Origin: DATLZU01 sp051293835
Lineage (GTDB): Bacteria; Nitrospirota; Nitrospiria; Nitrospirales; Nitrospiraceae
Direction of reading: 5' to 3'
Assembly (NCBI GenBank): GCA_051293835.1
Contig: JBPKMA010000004.1
Span: 238,882 to 302,881, forward strand
DNA: 64,000 bases
The notes under the pieces are model-generated. The model saw nothing but the letters and a program-made list of their open reading frames with translations, had not been told where the DNA came from and ran no database searches. Position 1 is the stretch's first letter. Every line of letters begins with the position of its first letter. Below are positions 38,770-46,846 of the stretch, piece after piece. A program made the position numbers and the translations under genes.

Positions 38770-39645
38770 GGTCTTTGCTGAGCAGGTTGGCTGGCCGCTA
38801 CCGGCCGTCCCTGCGGTGTTGGCGGCGGGCGCCCTGGGCCGGTGCCGAGAAGATGAACCTCGCCTTCACCAGGCTACTCTCCGTCGTGGTCTGTCTCTGG
38901 ATGGCGATGTGCTCTGGTACAAGTTGGGCCGTTATCGAGGCCGGCAGGCGCGGAACCTCCTCTGCCGCATGGCATTGGAACCGGACTCCCGCGTGCGGCG
39001 GACCGTTCTTCACACGCCACGGCCTCCGCGCGTTGATCCTGGCGAAGTTCGTCCCCGGCCTCGGTACGCTCGCTCCGGCGCTGGCGGGGCTGTTCGGGAT
39101 CGGGCACAAGCGGTTCCTGCTCTATAACGGCCTGGGGGCGGTGCTGTGAACGCTGGCCTTCATCCTGCCTTGGTATGTGTTCAGCAGCCAACTTGAAGCG
39201 ATCGCCTTGCCAAGGCTCGCATGGGCCCGTTCCTGCTGATGGCACCGGGGATCGGCCTGGGCACATACATTGTTGTTTACAAGTTCGTGCATCGCGTGCA
39301 TCGACAGCGGGTGCCGCGTGAACTCCGGATCACCCCTATCACAGCTGACGAGTTGAAAGACCTGCTGGACAACGGGCAGGCCGTGTTCGTGGTGGAGCTG
39401 CGGGGCAAGCTGGATCGCGAAGCCGACCCGGACACGATTCCCGGCGCGCTTCGCATGTGATTCTCTTCTGCGCCTGCCCGAATGAGGCCACCGCCGCCAA
39501 GATAGCGCTCATGCTTCGGCGCAAAGGCATCACCAACGTCCGCCCGCTGGCCGGCGGCAGCGACGCCTGGGGCGAGCGGGAGCCTCCATTGGAGGCGACG
39601 GCGCGCTCAGGCCGAGCCGGAGCGAGTGGGCCTGGCATCCCTTTG
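38770..39645 (+). pseudogene. DedA-rhodanese fusion remnant
   Basis: Pieces in several frames read FAEQVGWPLPAVPAVLAAGAL (DedA N-terminal signature), DVLWYKLGRYRGRQARNLLCRMALEPDS, LRALILAKFVPGLGTLAPALAGLFGIGHKRFLLYNGLGAVL, then a C-terminal rhodanese (ELRITPITADELKDLLDNGQAVFVVEL..., and ILFCACPNEATAAKIALMLRRKGITNVRPLAGGSDAW). Intact relatives are single DedA-rhodanese membrane proteins of ~310 residues. At least three frameshifts break this copy. Confidence 0.8.
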
Positions 39646-39835
39646 ATGTGTGCGGTATGATGGCCATCAAGAAGGAGCTAGACCGGCTGTGAATAACCTA
39701 CTGGACCCAGCAGGTTGTTCAAAACGGCCGTCCAGCCAGGCCGCAGCGACGCGAAGAGCCAGGCGTGCTGTTGTTGGCACGTCGTAGGCTCTGAGCGAGT
39801 GAGGACAAATCTGGAGACCTTTTTCAACATCCTAG

Positions 39836-40185
39836 GGGGGCGACCGGTTTCGACGGGGATCATGAGGCCATCGGGGCATGTCGAGCTCTCGGGGACTCGT
39901 AAAACCTCCGGGAAACAAGCAACTGCCAACCACGAGCTGGCACTCGCGGCGTAAGTGACCGCGACGTCCCTCCGCCTGAGGCCTGCGGGGGCGGAAGGGG
40001 CGTGATGCAGCAGGCTGGTCCAAGGCCGGTGCTCAGCGGCTGAGGACGAGAACGCACTGGGCTAGCGGCCGCTCTAAGCCAGCTGATGGGCGTGGGCGGC
40101 GGCGAAACCAAAACATCGGCTACACATGTAGAACCGGTGCGCTGAAGATCTTCGGACAGGGGTTCAACTCCCCTCGCCTCCACCA
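39836..40185 (+). ncRNA. ssrA: Transfer-messenger RNA
   Basis: The 5' end GGGGGCGACCGGTTTCGACG is the classic tmRNA start. The 3' end GGTTCAACTCCCCTCGCCTCCACCA forms the T-arm and acceptor with the 5' GGGGGCG and encodes CCA. The tag frame ends in LALAA followed by TAA at about 39953-39955; with resume codon GCC the tag would be ANHELALAA, though an upstream GCA is possible. Length is about 350 nt. It rescues stalled ribosomes with SmpB. Decayed foreign DNA begins downstream. Confidence 0.97.
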
Positions 40186-40388
40186 AACAAAGAGGCTGCG
40201 CCAGTTCCATCGACTGGCGCAGCCTTTCCCTTTCATCTGAATTCTTGCCCGTCTCTCTGGACCACCACTGTCAATGCACCTGATTGGATTAGTGCCTCAG
40301 GACTTCTTATCCGTGGTCTTGTGATTTTTCCGAAGGATTGCTCCCTCGGTTCTCATTACTCCGGTGTGGGAGGGAAGGAGTGGGGCGT

Positions 40389-40829
40389 GTGATCCCAGAG
40401 AATGTGAAACAGCCACTCGATCGAAACAAGCTGAAGGCGCTGGTCCATTACATCTGCTTTCAGCGTTACGACCCCTCAGTCTTAGGAGAGGCGAAGCTGA
40501 ACATATCGACGCCTTAAAGCTGAGATGGCGCTTGCGGGATGGGAAGTCGAGTATCTCGGGAAGGTGTAAAGAAGGAGTATGTCGCGCTGAGGAAGCCGGA
40601 TATTTCCATGTTCACGCCAGCGGAGATCAGCTTGATCAACTCGGGGATTGACGTGGTGTGACATAAGCATACCGCGGCGTCCATCAGCCTGGCTTCCCAT
40701 GACGCAATCTGGAAATTGGCTGAAATCGGGGAAAAGATCCCACTGTATGCGACACTGGCTTCGGAGTTTGGAGAAGTAACCGACGAAGAGGTGAAATGGG
40801 CCAAACGAGTCTTGGGTAAGACGGCCTAG
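40389..40829 (+). pseudogene. Panacea/SocA-domain antitoxin remnant
   Basis: From GTG 40389 (AAGGAG nine bases upstream) the frame reads QPLDRNKLKALVHYICFQRYDPSVLGEAKLN, the opening of Panacea (SocA-like) antitoxins, and then breaks. Other frames give EYVALRKPDISMFTPAEISLINSGIDVV, a stop, and HTAASISLASHDAIWKLAEIGEKIPLYATLASEFGEVTDEEVKWAKRVLG, matching the domain's C-terminal half. The middle is deleted. No toxin partner is recognised. Confidence 0.65.
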
Positions 40830-40913
40830 CGATGGCTGTTGCCAGAACCGTCGTCATTGAACAGGCGGTGAAGAAGTGCCCAACTGATTCCATGCGACTC
40901 CGTAAACGGCGGC

Positions 40914-41156
40914 TCACATCGTGACCATAGATTGGAATTGGCGGAACCCGCCAAGATCCATTGACTCCCCACCAGCTGCCGTCCGATGCACGTCTAGTTC
41001 ACCCGTCTCAAAGGCATGCCGAGCGAGGAGGAGGCCGTGGATGATGCTCGACGTGCCGGCGCTGTTGGGGCCGACAAAGAGGGGGAGAGGACGTATCGGC
41101 AATGTATTGCGTGTCGCGAAGGCTTTGAAGTTGCCGATGCGAAGACCGGTCAGCAT
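40914..41156 (-). pseudogene. AAA-type ATPase fragment (DUF3696-like), broken Walker A
   Basis: Eighty codons: LTGLRIGNFKAFATRNTLPIRPLPLFVGPNSAGTSSIIHGLLLARHAFETGELD, then SMDLGGFRQF. This is the N-terminus of SMC/RecF-like single ATPases with a DUF3696-type tail. The Walker A should be GPNSAGKSS; the Lys is Thr here. The frame stops at residue 80 of an expected ~400-500. It starts within the preceding frame's end (ATGCTGA overlap), so it was formerly cotranscribed with that ORF. Confidence 0.62.
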
Positions 41157-41341
41157 GTCAGCGCCATCGAAATTTTCTCGGTTTTCTCCCGCAAGCAGCT
41201 GCGCCGGTTTTTCGCCATCTCTTTGAGTGTCCAGCCGCCGGCATCAGTGTCGGAATAACCACCTACGATGAAGAAGCTTGCGTGCGGTCGTCCTGCCTTC
41301 CGAAAGGTCTCAATGGTACTTTTATGCAAGAAGAATGTCAT
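41150..41341 (-). CDS. Unrecognised 63-residue ORF coupled to the ATPase fragment
   Basis: Reads MTFFLHKSTIETFRKAGRPHASFFIVGGYSDTDAGGWTLKEMAKNRRS, ending 5 bases inside the ATPase start. I do not recognise it. It may be the tail of a longer gene whose 5' part lies in other frames (WKLIETLSQGSLLDND can be read just upstream). It lies in the decayed island, so it may not be functional. Confidence 0.3.
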   Translation of the reverse strand: MTFFLHKSTIETFRKAGRPHASFFIVGGYSDTDAGGWTLKEMAKNRRSCLREKTEKISMALTC

Positions 41342-41409
41342 TGTCGAGAAGGGAACCTTGGGAGAGTGTTTCTATCAGCTTCCAGGGCTGGGTATGCCTG
41401 AGTCGTCTA

Positions 41410-42480
41410 GGTCGAGAGCCACTTTCAAGAGCTACTCCTGTCGTGATCGTGCGCTCGATGGCGAGGACTTCCCGAATCAACTGCGCGGGTCTTCCTCTGG
41501 TGGCTTCTCTGCGACCTGGGGCTTATAGCGGCCCGCCGCCCGGTTGTAGTCGTTCTCCGCAATCGGGGGTCAGCGTAGCCCACCAGCAGCGCGGCTCCGG
41601 GGCCCCGGCTCAAGCCGGGTGCCTGCTTCGACGCCTGGTGGATTCTTGAAACCAGACTGCTTGTACGCCCTCCATTGCCGGAGCAAGTCGGGAATGTCGT
41701 TGCGGTCCGGTGCTTCCGGCCGGCCGCCGCTCACGATCTTGTCCGGGGCGTACCCGTCGGCGCGGACGTCGTAGAACCAGACTTTTCGATTGTCGGAGGG
41801 GGATTCCCCCTCACCCTTTCCTCTCCCACGGTGGGGAGAGGGCCCAGAGGCCGGGTAGCGGAAGCCGAGCGCGTCGGTCTTGACGCCAGCGTAGGGCTTG
41901 AACACGCCCGCCGGGAGGGAGACCACGGCGAGCCACTCAAAGTCCTCGATGAGCTTGCGCCGAAGTTCCACATGCGCCTTTGTGGAGCCGAAGAGCAGTC
42001 CTTCCGGCACGACGACGGTGCAGCGGCCGCCGGCCGGCCAGGGCTTGCAGCATAACCTCCAGGAACAGCAGCTCGCTCTTCGGTCAGCCTGCCCAACTCA
42101 GAGAGCGAGTTGGCCCGCTTGTCCTGCACCTTGCGGATGCCGTGGAGCACCAGGTTCATCATGGCGATCCGCATCATCTGGCGGCTCAAAGCCATAGATC
42201 GCCCGTTCGAGCAGCTCTCAATTGGAATCTTCTTGCCGGGTTCCTCGATCGGCACCCGCCGTGGCTCGGCGAAGTACTTCGCCAGGATGTACTCGACGGC
42301 ATCAATGAAAAAGCCGACGGTGCTGGCAGCCGGATCGAAGATAGGGTCACCGAGGTCCGGGTCCACCATCTCCACCATCATGCATGGTCCGAATCGGGCG
42401 GGGGGCCGAAACTGTCGCCTGTCGGTGCCGAGCTTGCGGAAAGCGAGGCTGTCGAGTTCGTCCACCACCTGGTTGAGGAC
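41410..42480 (-). pseudogene. hsdM: Type I restriction-modification methylase HsdM, decayed
   Basis: Minus-strand pieces: MVEMVDPDLGDPIFDPAASTVGFF (SAM motif, normally DPACGTGGFL), MMRIAMMNLVLHGI, then PEGLLFGSTKAHVELRRKLIEDFEWLAVVSLPAGVFKPYAGVKTDALGF, VWFYDVRADGYAPDKI and AENDYNRAAGRYKPQVAEKPPEEDP. The SAM-binding Cys-Gly is lost and the region with the catalytic NPPF is disrupted by frameshifts. It lies directly downstream of hsdR debris on the same strand. The N-terminal half is missing; a separate HsdM N-terminal fragment lies at 60.1 kb. Confidence 0.82.
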
Positions 42481-42559
42481 GTCAACACGGTGTCGCGGAA
42501 GTACTCGGCGATCTGCGGTTCCTCTGAACCGCTATAGCACCTCTTCTTCCGCGGCTGTG

Positions 42560-43867
42560 AGCACCTGCCCGGCCCGGACTTCTGGAGCAGGGGATCGTCC
42601 GCCACGGCGGATCGGATGGTTCGTTCCCAGTTCGTCACATAGTGTGTTTATCGATTCGTTCGTCCTCCGGCCAGACTTCCACGTAGCTCACCGCGTGGAG
42701 CCATTCGTCTTCCGGGCCTAACTCGATCAGGTCGCGCCCCAGCCTCGGCGACGTCGGTTCACCACTTGGTGCTCGCCCGCCGCTGGCGCTCACAAATACG
42801 TCGGCCTCGCTGTCGTTGAAATACTCGTGGTTACCGAAGAAATCCATAGATAGGGGATCGGCTCCGCACCCGGCGTAGCGGCCTTTATATTCGGGATGCA
42901 GTTCGTTCACAATCTTCTGTCCGGGCGCCAACTCACGATAGCGCTCTCCGGCCAGCCGATCGAACTCCTGCATCATCTTGCGGTTCGTGTCCTCGTTGGT
43001 TCATGTGCGCTCGAGCTCGACCGGATCATAGTGCTCTTCTTCCATCTTCCACGTCGACACCTTCGGCCAAAAAGACCGTGATGCCGGTCGCGAACATTTG
43101 TATCGAGTAGGCAAAATCCGGCTGATTGTCTTTGCAGTGATAAAACTGAAAGGTGTTCCGTTCGAGGCACTCGTTGCCGATGACGACATCGAACTAGCCG
43201 CTGGTGAACTCCGCGTACTGGCCGATCATAGTTTGGAGCAGACACTTGGAGGTACAGACAGATCAGGTCCGTTTTGCCGGTGCCGGTGGGCAGCTCGATG
43301 AGGAACCGTCGCTTGCCCAGCGCGACGGCCTGATTGAGCTCCTGCATGCACTCCCGCTGATAGGGGCGCACCTGCCACTGCTCTCCTTATCGTCGTAGGT
43401 AGAACTCAGGAATCTTGGTCGTCGCCAGCGGTGTTTGGTCTCCCGGAGGTGAACCGGCCGTTCGAGATCGCGTCGGGAATAAAACGAGTTGGCGAGGCGC
43501 GCGTGGTCGTTGGTATAGTCCCAGAAGTAGATCGGCTCGCCGTTGGTCAGGAAAAATGAACGGCGCACCGGGGCTCTTGGCGTAAGGGGGGTTGGTGCTT
43601 GGCAGTACAGGGTTCGATGACCGTGAGTGGTCTCCCGTTCCGGTCGAGCAGCACATAATCGGCTCGGCTCGGCCTTCGGTTCACTCCCTCCACTGGGCAA
43701 TGACGCTCTTTTGAGCTCGCCCGTTTCGGCTGAGGCGCTGCGCTGCCCGGCAGGCCGGCCATCACCTCGGTCAGCACCATCGACTTGTCAGACGGGTTCC
43801 ACTCTACATGTTTGAGCAGGTCGTCGATCAGAATTCGCGCGTCTGTTTCCTTCGTAAAGTCCGGCAT
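42560..43867 (-). pseudogene. hsdR: Type I restriction endonuclease subunit HsdR, decayed
   Basis: From ATG 43867: TDARILIDDLLKHVEWNPSDKSMVLTEV, then in other frames ADYVLLDRNGRPLTVIE, FFLTNGEPIYFWDYTNDHARLANSFYSRRDLERPVH, RPYQRECMQELNQAVALGKRRFLIELPTGTGKTDLICLYLQ (Walker A intact), NELHPEYKGRYAG, FFGNHEYFNDSEADVF, and DDPLLQKSGPGR near the end. The order follows intact HsdR (~1000 residues) but it is compressed to about 1.3 kb with several deletions and frameshifts, so it is inactive. Confidence 0.82.
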
Positions 43868-44019
43868 GTCCTTCCCTTGAGGAGTCGACGTTCGGGGCTG
43901 GCTCTGTGGTCGCCCCGAGGCTCCGATAGACAGAGGGATAAGGCAAGGCCGCTTCAGGCCTCTTGAAATTCTCTATCCCGCGCGTTACTGAAGTGGCATA
44001 TTGACCAGGAGGTGCTGTT

Positions 44020-44268
44020 ATGGAAATTGAAGGGAAGTTCACCCTCAAAAAGCGCGAGGATGGGCGGTTTGACGTGAGCTTCGAGCCGAAGGAAGAAGGC
44101 AAGGCCCCCAAGCGGTCGCGCAGCTTTTCGAGCTACGACGGTATGCGACGCTACCTGCTGGATGTCGGGGTCAAGTCGGACAAAATTCCCGCTCTGCAGG
44201 AATTGCGGCCCGGTCAGACCACTAGTATCAGCGACGTCAAGGTCGAATCGAGCCTGATTGCAGCCTGA
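44020..44268 (+). CDS. 82-residue protein of unknown function
   Basis: MEIEGKFTLKKREDGRFDV, then SFEPKEEGKAPKRSRSFSSYDGMRRYLLDVGVKSDKIPALQELRPG. It is hydrophilic, with no signal or membrane segment and no motif I know. A near-perfect ribosome site (AGGAGGTG) eight bases before the ATG and an intact frame argue it is a real gene. It is the first intact gene after the decayed restriction island. Confidence 0.7.
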   Translation: MEIEGKFTLKKREDGRFDVSFEPKEEGKAPKRSRSFSSYDGMRRYLLDVGVKSDKIPALQELRPGQTTSISDVKVESSLIAA

Positions 44269-44662
44269 AGAAGGGAACCGCCATCAGGGCCCTGACGTCC
44301 GGCACCAGGTTGAACGGCGTCTGGGAGGTGCAGCGGAAACGGAGAAGCCGCCTTTCTCGCCGCGAGGCGTAGCCTGGCCTCCCAAACCTGGGCTCCCGGC
44401 ACCGGCCTTTTTTGTAGATGAGCGAGGCTGGCCACGATCATTGTCGAAGTAGCCGAGTATGCGCGGCCGATGAGATTGGGGGCTCCTCGACCTATCACCT
44501 GCGACCGGATCTACGATCGTCCAGGTCCGAACCTCTGCTCGATGTTCGAGCTCTGCGGTGAACGCCGTCGTGATGACCTAAAAGGTGGCAGAAGGCGCAG
44601 GCTCGTTTTATCAGCGAGTGCCAACGCCTGCTCTGCCGCTCCAGACGCTCCTTCCCGCCCTA
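44269..44662. other. Intergenic region, no gene recognised
   Basis: About 390 bp. A GC-rich segment near 44385-44418 ends in a T-run (CACCGGCCTTTTTT) and may terminate the upstream gene's transcript, but the pairing is imperfect. No coding frame is convincing on either strand. Confidence 0.35.
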
Positions 44663-44691
44663 TTGACACGTGGCTCTGAGAGGAGTAGAGT
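44663..44691 (+). promoter_or_regulatory. Near-consensus sigma-70 promoter
   Basis: TTGACA at 44663-44668 and TAGAGT at 44686-44691 with a 17-bp spacer. The predicted start is near 44698, only about 9 nt before a small ORF. A strong terminator lies at 45083-45125, so the transcript would be about 430 nt. Confidence 0.6.
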
Positions 44692-44706
44692 GCTATCGCC
44701 AATCGA

Positions 44707-44796
44707 ATGAGCGGCCAGGATAGAAGGGAGTCGGGCAGATCGCGCGGCTGTCAACAAGACTCCCGGCTGACCCCAAAAGAGGAGGAGGTGGACTGA
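44707..44796 (+). CDS. Candidate 29-residue small protein
   Basis: MSGQDRRESGRSRGCQQ, then DSRLTPKEEEVD, stop. It begins about 9 nt after the predicted transcription start, so it would be nearly leaderless. Its last codons contain the GGAGGAGGTG that serves the next ORF, whose ATG overlaps this stop (TGATG). It could be a leader peptide, or not translated at all. Confidence 0.3.
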   Translation: MSGQDRRESGRSRGCQQDSRLTPKEEEVD

Positions 44797-44867
44797 TGGA
44801 CGATCGTACTCCACCTGGCCACGAGGGCCCGCCGAATCGAGGGCGGGCTTCTGCTCGGTCATGCTAG
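44796..44867 (+). CDS. Candidate 23-residue small protein
   Basis: MDDRTPPGHEGPPNRGR, then ASARSC, stop. It has a strong ribosome site (GGAGGAGGTG) five bases upstream and overlaps the previous stop by one base. It ends in Cys. It has no recognised family. Context (own promoter, terminator 220 bp later) is better than its sequence. Confidence 0.35.
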   Translation: MDDRTPPGHEGPPNRGRASARSC

Positions 44868-45082
44868 CCGGTTCTTCAGCGGCTGTGCCTCGCGGCACCA
44901 CAGACCAGTTGGGCGATAGCCTTAGGAGTCGGAGAATCCTGGGCGAGCATGAGGAACACAGGTCCTCGGGAGTACCGGTTCTCCCCCGACCAGAAGCTGC
45001 ATCGGCTCTCTAGTCGCGCGGGTCGAAGATAGACCTCGGATAGACAAGAGCGAATACGGTTGTTCGGCGCCCTAAGCGCCAA

Positions 45083-45125
45083 GCAGGGGCTGCCTTCCGG
45101 AAGGCAGCCCCTGCTGTTTTTGAGA
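45083..45125 (+). terminator. Strong rho-independent terminator
   Basis: AGCAGGGGCTGCCTT (45083-45097) pairs perfectly with AAGGCAGCCCCTGCT (45102-45116) around a CCGG loop and is followed by GTTTTTG. The 15-bp stem plus T-run is textbook. It ends a plus-strand transcript that must start upstream, probably at 44698, since the next gene begins 200 bp later. Confidence 0.9.
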
Positions 45126-45326
45126 CCTGTCATCGATTTTCCATAAAAGGTCATCAATCCTCTGTAGCTTTGTAGGCCATTGGTTCATCCCCCAGGGTGA
45201 AAATCGCGAATAGCTAGCAACGAATAGCCTATGCCCCAGGGCTACTCGCGCTTTCGGCGCAGGGGAAGAAGGGGGCTTTCCTTTTCCTCTAAGGGTGGCC
45301 TACCATATCATCCTCCGCATACTCAG

Positions 45327-46364
45327 ATGGCGGAAAGAAAGCCCAAAGCCACGAAAGCGCCTGGAACCGTGCGACGCCGCCGCAAACCCGCTGGCGCGTC
45401 CACAGGTCTGGCCCCGAGGGAATTGCTGGCCACCGAGCCGCGGGCGGAGGTAGCGGATCTGCGCCGAACGATTGAAGGCCACGGGGGAACGGTCCTGTCG
45501 GTCTACCGCGAACCGTATGGCGGGAAGTGGCTGGTCTTCGCAGCGTTGCCCATCGACATGGTCGAGCCGACGCCGTATCAGCGCAATCTCTCCGACAGTC
45601 ATGTGCGAAAACTGGAAGCTGTGATCGGAAAGATCGGACGGTTCCTTGATCCGATCGTGGTGGTCCGCGCGCCTGGGGTAGATGGTACGGCGCGAGAGGG
45701 AGACCAAAAACCGGGGGGCCGCGCCAAATACTGGACGCCGAACGGACATCATCGGCTTTCCGCGATGCGGATGCTGGGAGCGAAAAGCATCACAGCGATC
45801 GTGGTGCCGGAAGCGTCGGCGGCCTATCAGATCCTCGCCCTGAACACGGAGAAGGCCCACAATCTGCGGGAGAAGGCCCTCGAGGTGATCCGCATGTACC
45901 GAGAGTTGGCACGTCTGGACGACGCGACAGAAGAGACCTACGCCTTGGAATTCGAGGAACCGGCGTTGATTACCCTGGGACTCTGCTACGAGGAGCGGCC
46001 CCGTTTCAGCGGCGGTGCCTACCATCCAGTGCTGAAGCGCGTGGATGAGTTTCTCAAACAACCGTTACGCGAAGCGCTAGAGGTTCGCGGGCGGCGGGCG
46101 AAAGTCGTGCTTGCGCTGGATGATCAGGTCCTCAAGCAGGTCGAAGCGCTGAAGGCCAAGGGATTGGCCAGCCCGTATCTCAAAAGCTTCGTTGTCGCGC
46201 GGGTGAACCCGCTCCGCTTCCGGCCCAAGGGCGCCGCTCGGCTGAGTTTCGATGAGGCGCTCGATCGCATGGTGAAGGCCGCGGCCAAGTTCAACCCGGA
46301 CAAGATCGATGTCGAGGATCTGGCGAAGGCGGGCGGTGTGCCGGATGACGATGACAACGAGTAA
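45327..46364 (+). CDS. ParB/Srx-fold (ParB N-terminal-like) domain protein
   Basis: 345 residues. After a basic, disordered N-terminus (KPKATKAPGTVRRRRKP) comes a ParB-like domain: IDMVEPTPYQRNLSDSHVRKLEAVIGKIGRFLDPIVVV, then YWTPNGHHRLSAMRMLGAKSITAIVV. It lacks the HTH and dimer domains of chromosomal ParB, and no parA or parS is seen, so it is not a partition ParB. Such domains may bind or hydrolyse CTP. The C-terminal half is novel to me. ATG 45327 gives a basic start; an earlier in-frame ATG at 45231 is possible. Confidence 0.72.
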   Translation: MAERKPKATKAPGTVRRRRKPAGASTGLAPRELLATEPRAEVADLRRTIEGHGGTVLSVYREPYGGKWLVFAALPIDMVEPTPYQRNLSDSHVRKLEAVIGKIGRFLDPIVVVRAPGVDGTAREGDQKPGGRAKYWTPNGHHRLSAMRMLGAKSITAIVVPEASAAYQILALNTEKAHNLREKALEVIRMYRELARLDDATEETYALEFEEPALITLGLCYEERPRFSGGAYHPVLKRVDEFLKQPLREALEVRGRRAKVVLALDDQVLKQVEALKAKGLASPYLKSFVVARVNPLRFRPKGAARLSFDEALDRMVKAAAKFNPDKIDVEDLAKAGGVPDDDDNE

Positions 46365-46458
46365 GGGAGGGCCGGTTGCAGGGACTGTCTGAGCGCCATT
46401 AGAATGGCGGTTCTGGAGCGTTCTGCTGGTTCCGTAACCGGCGTGAAGGAGGAACCGT

Positions 46459-46809
46459 ATGGGTCTTGCGGATAACAAGTGCGTCCCTTGCCGCGGAGGC
46501 GTGCCGCCGCTGCCCGAGGCCCGCGTCCAAGAGTTGCTGAAAGAACTCGGACGCGGCTGGCAGGTCAACAAGGACGGCCATCTGGAGCGGCTCTATACGT
46601 TCAAGGATTTCAAGCAGGCGTTGGACTTCGTCAACAGGGTTGGCGCGGTGGCGGAAGCGGAGGGCCACCATCCGGACTTGTACCTTGCGTGGGGCAAATG
46701 CAAGGTCGAGATCTGGACCCACAAGATCAACGGCTTGACCGAAAGCGACTTCTACCTGGCCGCCAAGGCAGACCGGGAGTTCGAACCGTTCCGCGCGACA
46801 GCCGCCTAA
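46459..46809 (+). CDS. phhB: Pterin-4a-carbinolamine dehydratase
   Basis: 116 residues. The family signature is EGHHPDLYLAWGKCKVEIWTHKINGLTESD with the catalytic His-His. It normally recycles tetrahydrobiopterin after aromatic hydroxylases; no hydroxylase gene is adjacent, and many bacteria keep such proteins for other folate/molybdopterin-linked roles. A GGAGG-type site precedes the ATG. It is 37 bp upstream of the radical SAM gene and may be in its operon. Confidence 0.9.
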   Translation: MGLADNKCVPCRGGVPPLPEARVQELLKELGRGWQVNKDGHLERLYTFKDFKQALDFVNRVGAVAEAEGHHPDLYLAWGKCKVEIWTHKINGLTESDFYLAAKADREFEPFRATAA

Positions 46810-46846
46810 CGCCCGCACCAGGTGAGCTGCCCGAAAGGGAGTAACG

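Noticed and set aside
44707..44867. Ubiquitin-like UBact/Pup-type modifier in the small ORFs
   Set aside because: Length and C-terminus do not fit: neither ORF ends in Gly-Glu/Gly-Gln and no proteasome-linked genes are adjacent.
44698..45125. RNase P, SRP or 6S RNA in the promoter-terminator unit
   Set aside because: The conserved cores of RNase P and SRP RNA are absent, and I could not draw the long open-bubble hairpin of 6S RNA with confidence.
45327..46364. Chromosome-partition ParB near the origin
   Set aside because: Only the ParB N-terminal fold is present, without HTH/dimer domains, parA or parS-like sites, and it lies 20 kb from dnaA in another context.
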